5,477 bases of DNA from Comamonadaceae bacterium (lineage in GTDB: Bacteria; Pseudomonadota; Gammaproteobacteria; Burkholderiales; Burkholderiaceae), in contig CANNNB010000163.1 of assembly GCA_947505995.1 (NCBI GenBank), forward strand, positions 1 through 5,477, read 5' to 3'. The translations under genes and the position numbers were made by a program. The stretch's first letter is position 1. Every line of letters starts with the position of its first letter. A model generated the notes under the pieces. The model searched no databases. It was given only the letters and a program-made list of their open reading frames with translations, and was not told where the DNA came from. Of the stretch, positions 1 through 5,477 are shown in pieces.

Positions 1-283
1 CAGATCGCAGGTGCCACAGGCCAGCGCCCAGCTCACCGAGCAAGTGGCCGAGTTTGTGGGTCGCCTCAGAAGCCGGCCCTTCTCCAGTGCTTTTCAGCGC
101 GCGCCCGGCATTGCTGAAAGCGTGGAATGGGCCAAAGCCTTGGTGGCTTTGGACACCCTCACCCTTGACCCTGAAGTGGTGCAAGACACTGTGGGCATTT
201 TGTTCAAGCAGCGCGAGGACATTGCGGCCATCACGCCGCTGCTCAATGATCTCCTAGCGCCCGCGCCAATCACAAGCCTTTAA
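1..283 (+). CDS. coxD: MoxR/CoxD-type AAA+ ATPase, C-terminal fragment (5' end outside window)
   Basis: This is the last 93 codons of a gene that enters from the left edge. The frame is open from base 2 to the TAA at 281-283. The GTG at 11 is internal: upstream codons stay open and the fragment lacks the nucleotide-binding core. What is visible matches the C-terminal lid region of the MoxR/CoxD family: a helical stretch, then the hallmark PGIAESVEWAKAL motif near fragment residues 35-47, then the TVGILFKQREDI segment before a short tail. In the CO dehydrogenase system CoxD is a cytoplasmic AAA+ chaperone needed to form the [CuSMoO2] active site, and it works with the VWA protein CoxE. The next gene here is a coxE homologue 18 bases downstream, which supports coxD over a generic moxR. 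Walker A and B lie outside the window, so ATPase integrity cannot be judged. Confidence 0.85.
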   Translation, partial: RSQVPQASAQLTEQVAEFVGRLRSRPFSSAFQRAPGIAESVEWAKALVALDTLTLDPEVVQDTVGILFKQREDIAAITPLLNDLLAPAPITSL

Positions 284-301
284 TTCAAAAGCAGAGTCAT
301 C

Positions 302-1480
302 ATGCTCTTGGGCGACGCACGCAGCGGCAAACTCAGTGACAACATCACAGGTTTTGCGCGCGCACTCAGGCGTGCAGGACTGCCTGTTGATGCCTCTCGC
401 ATTAGCTTGGCCATTGAATCTTCAGAGCTGATTGGCATCGAAAGAAAAGATGATTTGTCGGCGGCTTTGAAAGCTTGTTTGGTTAGCAGACAGGAAGACC
501 TGCTCGTGTTCGATCAGATGTTTTCTGCTTTTTTCAGAGACCCCGAACTCACGCGGCAACTTTTGTCGCAGCTCTTGCCCAAAGCGCCCACAGCCACACC
601 CGGCGTTCCTCGCAAATCAAGAGTGCAAGAAGCTTTAGCGGCTAAAAATAAACAAAACGACCCCATCAAAGCCAAAGAAGATGAGCTGAAATTTGACGCA
701 GCCATGAGCGCGAGCGACAGGCAGCGTTTGCAACAAGCCGATTTTCAAAGCTTGAGTGCCAGCGAGTTCAAACTGGTCGAAAAATTGGCCCGACAAGTCA
801 AGTTGCCACTGCCCAAAATTCAGGGGCGAAGAACACGCACGGGCGGTCGTGGTGACCGAATTCACTGGTCCAAAACCATGCAGATGGCGGCGCGGCAAGA
901 TGGCGATATTTTGTCTTTGCCACGCATGCAAAGAAAGCTCCAGCCGCTGCCACTTTTAATCTTGGTCGATATTTCTGGCTCCATGGAGCGATATGCTCGA
1001 CTTTTGCTGGCGTTTTTACACCAAGCCACGCGCGGCACGCCTCGACAAGTTTTCGCCTTTGGTACCGATCTGACTGATTTAAACCACGCCTTCAAATTGC
1101 GGGACACAGATGACATGCTGACAGAGGCAAGCCGTCAAATTCAAGATTTTGCAGGTGGAACTCAGCTCGGAAAATCGCTGACTCAATTTCGAGGGAATTT
1201 CGCCAAAAAGCTCACAGGCAGACGCACCGTGGTGCTGTTAATTAGCGATGGGCTCGATACCGGCATCGCAGAAACGCTAGACTCGGAGCTTGTATGGTTT
1301 AAACGACACACACGCTCTTTGCTTTGGCTCAACCCTTTGCTCCGGTTTGACGGTTACGCTCCGATTGCAACAGGCGCAAGTGTTTTGAATCGCCATGTGA
1401 ATGGCATGTTGGCCATTCACAATTTATCTCGTTTGGAAGAATTGGCGCAAGCCTTGACCAAGCTGTTGAAAACGAATTAA
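302..1480 (+). CDS. coxE: CoxE-type VWA domain protein (Mo-hydroxylase maturation partner of CoxD)
   Basis: A complete 392-residue protein starting at ATG 302. The N-terminal half is helical and contains the family-typical FARALRRAGLPVDASRI stretch (about 18-34) and the QEDLLVFDQMFSAFF stretch. A Lys-rich polar linker follows at about 95-135, then a basic RRTRTGGRGDRIHW region. The C-terminal half is a von Willebrand A domain with an apparently complete MIDAS metal site: DISGS at 223-227, Thr287 in GGTQLG, and Asp316 in ISDG. The closing WLNPLLRFDGYAP and HNLSRLEELAQAL segments are typical of CoxE. The expected role is a cytoplasmic partner of the CoxD ATPase in inserting or remodelling the metal centre of a molybdenum hydroxylase. 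No strong Shine-Dalgarno sequence is seen; the purine-rich AGCAGAG at 289-295 is the best candidate. The 18-base gap after coxD suggests one transcript. No frameshift or missing key residue is apparent. The substrate enzyme cannot be named from this window. Confidence 0.92.
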   Translation: MLLGDARSGKLSDNITGFARALRRAGLPVDASRISLAIESSELIGIERKDDLSAALKACLVSRQEDLLVFDQMFSAFFRDPELTRQLLSQLLPKAPTATPGVPRKSRVQEALAAKNKQNDPIKAKEDELKFDAAMSASDRQRLQQADFQSLSASEFKLVEKLARQVKLPLPKIQGRRTRTGGRGDRIHWSKTMQMAARQDGDILSLPRMQRKLQPLPLLILVDISGSMERYARLLLAFLHQATRGTPRQVFAFGTDLTDLNHAFKLRDTDDMLTEASRQIQDFAGGTQLGKSLTQFRGNFAKKLTGRRTVVLLISDGLDTGIAETLDSELVWFKRHTRSLLWLNPLLRFDGYAPIATGASVLNRHVNGMLAIHNLSRLEELAQALTKLLKTN

Positions 1481-1486
1481 GGGAGA
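1481..1486 (+). promoter_or_regulatory. Ribosome binding site of coxG
   Basis: GGGAGA lies directly after the coxE stop codon and 7 bases before ATG 1494. This spacing fits 1494 better than the second in-frame ATG at 1500, so 1494 is taken as the start. Confidence 0.65.
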
Positions 1487-1493
1487 ACACAAG

Positions 1494-2063
1494 ATGGACA
1501 TGCAAGGTCAACGCGTATTACACGTCACTCAAGCGCAAGCATGGGATGCTCTCAACGACCCCGAAATTTTAAAATCTTGCCTACTAGGTTGCGACAAATT
1601 TGAACTCACGCAAGACAATGTCTATAGCATCGGCATGGGCATCAAAATTGGTCCTGTGTCTGCCAAGTTTGCAGGCAAGGTCACCCTCTCTGACATTCAA
1701 GCGCCCAACTCCTATACCTTGCATTTTGAAGCACAAGGCGGTGTGGCTGGCTTCGGCAAAGGTGAATCGCAAGTCTCATTGCATCCCCACGCTGAAGGCT
1801 GCGAATTAAAATACACCGTTCATTCCACAGTGGGTGGCAAATTGGCCCAACTGGGCCAGCGGCTCATTGATGGCGCCGCCAAATCTATTGCTGAAGACTT
1901 CTTCAAACGCTTTGACGAAGCACTGCAAGCCAAATACCCAAGCGTCGATGCTGCAAGCGCGCCTGCCAATGCCCAGACCTCATCCTCTTCTGGGTCAGTG
2001 CCCTCATGGGTTTGGTTGGCTTTGCTGGTAGGGGCTGTTGCTGTTTGGTCCTTGGTGCGCTGA
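1494..2063 (+). CDS. coxG: CoxG-type SRPBCC protein with C-terminal membrane anchor
   Basis: A complete 189-residue protein. Residues 1-145 form an SRPBCC-fold domain of the CO dehydrogenase subunit G family. It opens with the helix containing AWDALNDPEILKSCL, carries the GIKIGPVSAKFAGKV strand pair, the GVAGFGKGES loop, and the strongly conserved GGKLAQLGQRLIDGAAKSIA segment starting at Gly114, followed by DFFKRF. A low-complexity Ala/Ser/Pro linker (about 148-168) leads to a single hydrophobic helix at about 172-187 ending in Arg189. This gives a tail-anchored layout with the domain in the cytoplasm. In Oligotropha CoxG recruits CO dehydrogenase to the inner membrane and binds quinone; the same role here is inferred. 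The usual CxPGC motif reads CLLGC (29-33), with Pro replaced by Leu. It begins 13 bases after coxE and precedes an XdhC-family gene, so it is part of the maturation operon. Confidence 0.9.
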   Translation: MDMQGQRVLHVTQAQAWDALNDPEILKSCLLGCDKFELTQDNVYSIGMGIKIGPVSAKFAGKVTLSDIQAPNSYTLHFEAQGGVAGFGKGESQVSLHPHAEGCELKYTVHSTVGGKLAQLGQRLIDGAAKSIAEDFFKRFDEALQAKYPSVDAASAPANAQTSSSSGSVPSWVWLALLVGAVAVWSLVR

Positions 2064-2076
2064 TTCAAATTCACTT

Positions 2077-2080
2077 GAGG
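2077..2080 (+). promoter_or_regulatory. Probable ribosome binding site of the XdhC-family gene
   Basis: GAGG sits 13 bases before ATG 2094 but only 1 base before the in-frame TTG at 2082. The TTG is therefore too close to be served by it. The ATG spacing is long but workable, which favours 2094 as the start. Confidence 0.4.
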
Positions 2081-2093
2081 ATTGAACGGCAAC

Positions 2094-3134
2094 ATGGAAA
2101 ATTTAGACATCGTTGTCTTAAGAACACTCAAGACTTGGCGTGAAGCTGGGCTGAGGGCACTGTTAACCACTGTGGTTCGCACTTGGGGTTCATCGCCGCG
2201 CCCCGTTGGCTCCATCATGGCGCTGTGTGAAACAGGTGCCGTGGTTGGCTCGGTTTCAGGCGGCTGCATTGAAGACGATCTGATTGCCCAATACAGCAAG
2301 GCCAATGCCATCGTTGACAGTGCACCTGTTCTTTTGAAATATGGCATCAGCGCAGACGAAGCGCATCGATTTGGTTTGCCCTGCGGCGGCACCTTAGAGC
2401 TTTTGCTGGAGTTCAACCCCAGTTCTGAAATTCTGACCCAACTCATTGAGTCACTCGAAAAAGGACAGCTTACCCAAAGGGCCACCAACCTTCAAACAGG
2501 CCTTGTCACGCTCACTGCCAGTGACGCGCCAAGCGAGTTGCAAATTGACGAGACACAACTCATCAACACCTTTGGTCCCGGATACCGCATGCTGCTGATT
2601 GGCGCTGGCCAAATGACCGAATACTTGGCCACCATGGCGCTCTTCAATGGCTTTGCTGTCACTGTGTGCGACCCTCGCGAGGAATACACAGGCGCATGGT
2701 CGGTGGCAGGCGTGGCGGTCAAACACGACATGCCAGACGATTTGGTGTTGAGTTTCAAACCCGACAGGCGCAGTTGTGTGATTGCGCTCACGCACGACCC
2801 CAAGCTAGACGATCTAGCACTCTTGGCTGCCCTAGAAACAGAAGCCTTTTACATTGGCGCCATTGGCTCTAGGCGCAATAACGTTTTGCGTCAGCAACGA
2901 ATGATTGAGCACTTCGATCAAACCGAAGAAAAACTGGCCAGACTGCGTGGCCCCATTGGCATTTACATCGGCAGCAAAACACCCGCAGAAATTGCGGTCA
3001 GCATCATGGCAGAGGTGTTGGCCGTTAAAAATGGTGTGCCTTTGCCGCGAGACATGGATGTGGCGCACGCCAAAAATACGCACGAAGGACCTCCCATCGA
3101 TCCTTCAGCACCTGTTTGTTACACAGGTCAATAA
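2094..3134 (+). CDS. XdhC/CoxF-CoxI family molybdenum cofactor maturation protein
   Basis: A complete 346-residue protein from ATG 2094; an in-frame TTG at 2082 would add four residues. The N-terminal XdhC_CoxI domain carries TWGSSPRPVGSIMAL, GSVSGGCIEDDLI with Cys58, and FGLPCGGTLELLLE with Cys97. The C-terminal XdhC_C domain is a Rossmann fold with GAGQ at 170-173 after a hydrophobic strand, an acidic Asp193 at the end of the second strand, then ALTHDPKLDD, YIGAIGSRRN and the closing GPIGIYIGSKTPAEIAVSIMAE motif. Family members bind molybdenum cofactor, help convert it to the sulfurated form and deliver it to xanthine dehydrogenase-class enzymes. Its position after coxD-coxE-coxG points to service of the enzyme encoded upstream. 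Both CoxF and CoxI belong to this family and the sequence alone does not tell me which it matches, so no symbol is given. It is the last gene of the + strand operon. Confidence 0.92.
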   Translation: MENLDIVVLRTLKTWREAGLRALLTTVVRTWGSSPRPVGSIMALCETGAVVGSVSGGCIEDDLIAQYSKANAIVDSAPVLLKYGISADEAHRFGLPCGGTLELLLEFNPSSEILTQLIESLEKGQLTQRATNLQTGLVTLTASDAPSELQIDETQLINTFGPGYRMLLIGAGQMTEYLATMALFNGFAVTVCDPREEYTGAWSVAGVAVKHDMPDDLVLSFKPDRRSCVIALTHDPKLDDLALLAALETEAFYIGAIGSRRNNVLRQQRMIEHFDQTEEKLARLRGPIGIYIGSKTPAEIAVSIMAEVLAVKNGVPLPRDMDVAHAKNTHEGPPIDPSAPVCYTGQ

Positions 3135-3149
3135 GTGTTTAGATCACTT
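3110..3149. terminator. Two small hairpins at the convergent gene junction, possible weak bidirectional terminator
   Basis: Hairpin one pairs ACCTGT (3110-3115) with ACAGGT (3123-3128) over a 7-base loop, inside the last codons of the XdhC-family gene. Hairpin two pairs AAGTG (3133-3137) with CACTT (3145-3149) over a 7-base loop and spans both stop codons. Stems are short and no clear U-tract follows on either strand, so an intrinsic terminator is doubtful. This is the only candidate structure I noticed in the 9-base gap and its flanks. Confidence 0.2.
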
Positions 3150-3977
3150 GCCTGCGTTGGGGAAAAAGACAGATTCACCGCCAATTTTGTAAGCAGCAAT
3201 CACAGCCTGACCGTTGGTTGAAACAATCCAGTCTACAAATTTTTGCGCATCGGCCTGTTTCACATGGGCATGCTTGGCGGGATTCACCACCATCACGCCA
3301 TATTGATTGAACAGCTTGGCATCGCCTTCTACCAACACTTTCAAATCAGCTCTGTTTTTAAAGTTCAGCCAGGTGCCGCGGTCGGTTAAAACATAAGCTC
3401 CCGTTGATGCGCCGATGTTCAGTGCGGGACCCATGCCACAACCGCACTCTTTGTAGCCGCTGCCTTTTTGAGTTGTCAATGCAGCTTGTGTCCAAAATCG
3501 CAACTCAGCCGCATGCGTGCCACTCTTGTCACCACGAGAAACAAAGCTTGCATTGCTTGAAGAGATTTTTTTCAAGGCAGCCACAATGTCATTGCCCTTC
3601 ACATTGGCCGGATCGGATTGGGGCCCCACCACCACAAAATCGTTGTACATCACCGTTAAGCGTTTGATGCCAAAACCCTCCGCCACAAATTTTTCTTCAG
3701 CAGGTTGGTCGTGTACAAACACCACATCGGCATCACCGCGTCGCGCCATATCGAGCGCTTGGCCCGTGCCCAGCGCCACCACTTTGATGTCAATGCCCGT
3801 GGCTTTTTTAAACTCAGGCAACAAGTAACCAAACAAGCCTGATTGCTCAGTGGATGTGGTGGACGACATCACAATGGATTGGGCCAAGGCTTGCGCCGTT
3901 AAACCTGTTAAGGCCAAGCACAACGCCACGTGCCGCAATTTGAATGCCACAGCTGAGAACTTGAGAATTGAACGCAT
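3144..3977 (-). CDS. tupA: Tungstate-type ABC transporter, periplasmic substrate-binding protein
   Basis: A 277-residue secreted protein. The start is ATG 3977, which overlaps the tupC stop in a TAATG arrangement and has AAGGAG 7 bases upstream. A TTG 18 codons earlier, inside tupC, has no such support. Residues 1-32 are a signal peptide: basic start, hydrophobic core VALCLALTGL, probable cleavage after ALA at 30-32. The mature protein begins with the oxyanion-binding segment, here STTS at 39-42 in place of the TTTS usually quoted for TupA. Then come LGTGQALDMARRGDADVVFVH and the family motif SRGDKSGTHAAELRFW. These point to the tungstate-binding TupA branch rather than ModA. TupA proteins bind tungstate very tightly and in some cases molybdate; the real ligand here is not known. 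It is the last gene of the tupB-tupC-tupA operon and converges on the XdhC-family gene. Confidence 0.92.
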   Translation of the reverse strand: MRSILKFSAVAFKLRHVALCLALTGLTAQALAQSIVMSSTTSTEQSGLFGYLLPEFKKATGIDIKVVALGTGQALDMARRGDADVVFVHDQPAEEKFVAEGFGIKRLTVMYNDFVVVGPQSDPANVKGNDIVAALKKISSSNASFVSRGDKSGTHAAELRFWTQAALTTQKGSGYKECGCGMGPALNIGASTGAYVLTDRGTWLNFKNRADLKVLVEGDAKLFNQYGVMVVNPAKHAHVKQADAQKFVDWIVSTNGQAVIAAYKIGGESVFFPNAGK

Positions 3978-4696
3978 TAAATTTCTCCTTGCAAAAATAA
4001 AAAAGCTTGCTGACTGTGTTGCTTTAAACAATCTGCATCAAAGAAATCGGCGGTGGGCAAGTCGGCCATGATCTTGCCTTGCTCTAGGTAAATAACCCGA
4101 CTGGCCCAACGCTTCACCTGCCCCAAGTTATGGCTGGCAAACACCAAAGTGGTTGCCAATTGCTGATCTTGCGGCTTGATGAGTTGGTGCACCAGAGCCT
4201 CCACTTCGCGTTTGGCGGGCGGGTCCAAACTGGCGGTTGGTTCGTCCAAAAATAGCAACTCGGGTTCACGAGCCCATGCACGCGCTAAGGCCAATCGCTG
4301 CTGTTGTCCGCCCGATAAAGTGGCCGCATTTTGCTGAGTGACACCCGCCAAGCCGACCACCGAAAGTGCCTCTAGCGCACGCTGTTTGCAAGCAGACCAG
4401 TCCAGCTGAAGACTTCGGTCTAGCCACAAACCAATGGCCACATTGTTCAGGCTGCTGGTACGCAGCATGTGGGGTCTTTGGAACAACATGGCTTGGCGGC
4501 AGAGGGGCAAATTCAAAGTGCCCTGAGTAGGCGGGTGCAGTCCATTCAAAAGCCGAAGCAGAGTGCTTTTGCCGGAGCCATTGGCACCAATGAGTGCTAC
4601 CTGCTCACCCAAGAAAACCTCAAGAGAGATATCTTGCAGTGCTTGCACACCCCCCAAGCTCAGACTGACGTGACGGAGTGAAAGCAATGCACTCAT
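3977..4696 (-). CDS. tupC: Tungstate-type ABC transporter, ATP-binding protein
   Basis: A 239-residue cytoplasmic ABC ATPase. The chosen start is ATG 4696, which overlaps the tupB stop by 4 bases (ATGA) and gives the normal N-terminus SALLSLRHVSLSL. A TTG start 29 codons upstream would run deep into tupB and adds residues unlike the family. All expected motifs are intact: Walker A GANGSGKST at 37-45, Q-loop Gln73, signature LSGGQ at 127-131, Walker B LLFLDEP at 147-153, D-loop SLD at 156-158 and H-loop His189. No long regulatory domain follows the ATPase core, unlike ModC with its C-terminal oxyanion-binding domain, so transport is not obviously feedback-inhibited through this subunit. No Shine-Dalgarno sequence is visible, so translation is probably coupled to tupB. 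It powers import together with TupB and TupA. Confidence 0.93.
   Translation of the reverse strand: MSALLSLRHVSLSLGGVQALQDISLEVFLGEQVALIGANGSGKSTLLRLLNGLHPPTQGTLNLPLCRQAMLFQRPHMLRTSSLNNVAIGLWLDRSLQLDWSACKQRALEALSVVGLAGVTQQNAATLSGGQQQRLALARAWAREPELLFLDEPTASLDPPAKREVEALVHQLIKPQDQQLATTLVFASHNLGQVKRWASRVIYLEQGKIMADLPTADFFDADCLKQHSQQAFLFLQGEI
3985..3990 (-). promoter_or_regulatory. Strong ribosome binding site of tupA
   Basis: AAGGAG on the minus strand lies in the last codons of tupC, 7 bases before the tupA ATG at 3977. It is the strongest Shine-Dalgarno sequence I see in this operon. It settles the tupA start and would allow more initiation on tupA than coupling alone, which suits a binding protein needed in excess. 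Confidence 0.75.
4693..4696 (-). other. tupB-tupC stop/start overlap (ATGA), likely translational coupling
   Basis: The tupC ATG (4696-4694) and the tupB TGA (4695-4693) share bases. The region just upstream is G/T-rich and has no clear ribosome binding site, so re-initiation by ribosomes finishing tupB is the likely way tupC is translated. Confidence 0.7.
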
Positions 4697-5430
4697 GCCA
4701 CCCACCCACGCAAACTGTTTTGTCCTTTGAGCTGTGACTGATCTTGCCAATACCTGAAGAGTGACAGCAGCGCATTCAGACAACCCACAATGCCCAACAA
4801 AATGATCCCTAGCGCCAAGGCCAAAGGCAAATCACCTTTGCTGGTTTCAAGTGCAATGGCGGTGGTCATCACACGGGTAAAGCCCTCAATGTTGCCACCC
4901 ACAATCATGACGGCACCCACCTCAGAAATAGCGCGGCCAAAGCAAGCCACCACAATGGTGAGCAAGGCAAATCGTTCGTTCCAGGAAAGCAAAATACACC
5001 TGACCGCATTGCCTGCACCCAACGATCGCCATTGCTCGCCATAGGCACTCTCTGCGTCGTCCACCACTTGACGGCTTAATGCCGCTGCAACGGGCACCAC
5101 CAGCACCACCTGCGCCAAGACCATGGCTTTGAAACTGAACAACCAACCCAGAAAACCCAGCGGCCCTGTGCGAGACAAAAGCAAATAAATGACCAAACCC
5201 ACCACCACGGAAGGTAACGCTAAAAATGTGTTCAGCAATGTGAGCACCATGCCGCGGCCTGCAAACTTTGAGACGCCCAAGAAACTGCCTAAAGCAATAC
5301 CTATCAGGCAACCCACGAAGCAAGCAGTGGCACTAACCCCCAATGAGCGGCCTGCAATGGCCCAGAGACCAGGATCAAAGTCACTGATGAGCTGAAAAGC
5401 TGTGGCGGCGCTGTCTAAAAAAGTATTCAT
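4693..5430 (-). CDS. tupB: Tungstate-type ABC transporter, permease
   Basis: A 245-residue inner-membrane protein starting at ATG 5430. No other ATG, GTG or TTG occurs in frame in the 47 bases that remain upstream. About five hydrophobic segments are visible near residues 30-53, 61-85, 101-118, 154-178 and 201-225. Family marks include RSLGVSATA near the start, NTFLALPSVVVGLVIYLLLS (67-86) followed by RTGPLGFLG, and the coupling-helix region around GEQWRSLGAG (131-140), where the permease meets the ATPase. ISEVGAVMIVGGNI (168-181) and TRVMTTAIALETSKGD (185-200) are typical of the TupB/sulfate-molybdate permease class. It is the first gene in the visible operon and overlaps tupC by 4 bases. 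No good Shine-Dalgarno sequence precedes it. The promoter is probably beyond the right edge or in the last 47 bases, where I cannot identify one with confidence. Confidence 0.92.
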   Translation of the reverse strand: MNTFLDSAATAFQLISDFDPGLWAIAGRSLGVSATACFVGCLIGIALGSFLGVSKFAGRGMVLTLLNTFLALPSVVVGLVIYLLLSRTGPLGFLGWLFSFKAMVLAQVVLVVPVAAALSRQVVDDAESAYGEQWRSLGAGNAVRCILLSWNERFALLTIVVACFGRAISEVGAVMIVGGNIEGFTRVMTTAIALETSKGDLPLALALGIILLGIVGCLNALLSLFRYWQDQSQLKGQNSLRGWVA

Positions 5431-5477
5431 ACAAGTAAGTGAGTGCGCCGATGCTAAACCTTTTAAATGCCCTGAAC

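Noticed and set aside
11..283. Treating the GTG at 11 as the start of a small 90-residue gene
   Set aside because: The frame is open to the window edge and the product is plainly the C-terminal part of a MoxR/CoxD ATPase.
1820..2488. A 222-codon open frame on the minus strand across the coxG / XdhC-family junction
   Set aside because: It lies antisense to two well-supported genes, its product is Ser/Pro/Ala-rich with no family motif, and it looks like a codon-bias shadow.
2451..2803. Two overlapping minus-strand frames of about 100 codons inside the XdhC-family gene
   Set aside because: They are antisense to conserved Rossmann-domain coding sequence, and neither product shows a recognisable motif.
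3978..4031. An 18-codon upstream extension of tupA from a TTG start
   Set aside because: It would overlap tupC deeply and places residues before a normal signal peptide; the ATG at 3977 has a strong ribosome site.
4697..4783. A 29-codon upstream extension of tupC from a TTG start
   Set aside because: It overlaps the tupB C-terminus, and the added residues do not resemble an ABC ATPase N-terminus.
4922..5323. A 133-codon minus-strand frame inside tupB
   Set aside because: It is a second frame on the same strand as the clear permease gene, and the product is rich in Arg, Gly and Cys without membrane or domain pattern.
5431..5477. A possible promoter, ModE-type operator or molybdenum-cofactor riboswitch upstream of tupB
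   Set aside because: Only 47 bases are available. A weak -10-like TAGCAT on the minus strand (5456-5451) has no good -35 partner, and I see no operator palindrome or structured leader.

Overview
The window looks like a chromosomal segment from a Gram-negative bacterium. It most likely comes from a betaproteobacterium of the Burkholderiales, possibly a freshwater Comamonadaceae such as the Limnohabitans/Rhodoferax group. That placement rests on protein wording, moderate GC content and gene style read by eye; no database search was possible. Coding density is very high: every base from 1 to 5430 is coding or lies in a gap of 30 bases or fewer. I see no mobile element, CRISPR array, tRNA or rRNA.

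Left half (1-3134, + strand): this is the distal end of a cox-type operon that matures a molybdenum hydroxylase of the carbon monoxide dehydrogenase / xanthine dehydrogenase class. It holds the C-terminal end of a MoxR/CoxD AAA+ ATPase, then a complete CoxE-type VWA protein, a CoxG-type SRPBCC protein with a C-terminal membrane anchor, and an XdhC/CoxF-CoxI family protein. The gaps are 18, 13 and 30 bases, so one transcript is likely. The structural genes (coxM/S/L or equivalents) are not in the window; by analogy they should lie upstream of position 1.

Right half (3144-5430, - strand): this is a complete three-gene tungstate-type ABC importer, transcribed toward the cox genes in the order permease (tupB), ATPase (tupC), binding protein (tupA). 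The genes overlap by 4 bases (ATGA) and 1 base (TAATG), so translation is probably coupled. The two operons converge with only 9 bases between their stop codons and no convincing intrinsic terminator.

How they may fit together: CoxD and CoxE are known in the CO dehydrogenase system to help build the metal centre of the enzyme, XdhC proteins handle and protect molybdenum cofactor, and CoxG tethers the enzyme to the membrane. A tungstate/molybdate-class importer next door would supply oxyanion for the same cofactor. That link is inferred from adjacency. I found no clear undescribed system. The most interesting points are this metal-import/maturation pairing, the binding protein coming last in its operon, the reduced accessory set (one XdhC-type gene, no coxH or coxK between E and the end), and the tight convergent junction.
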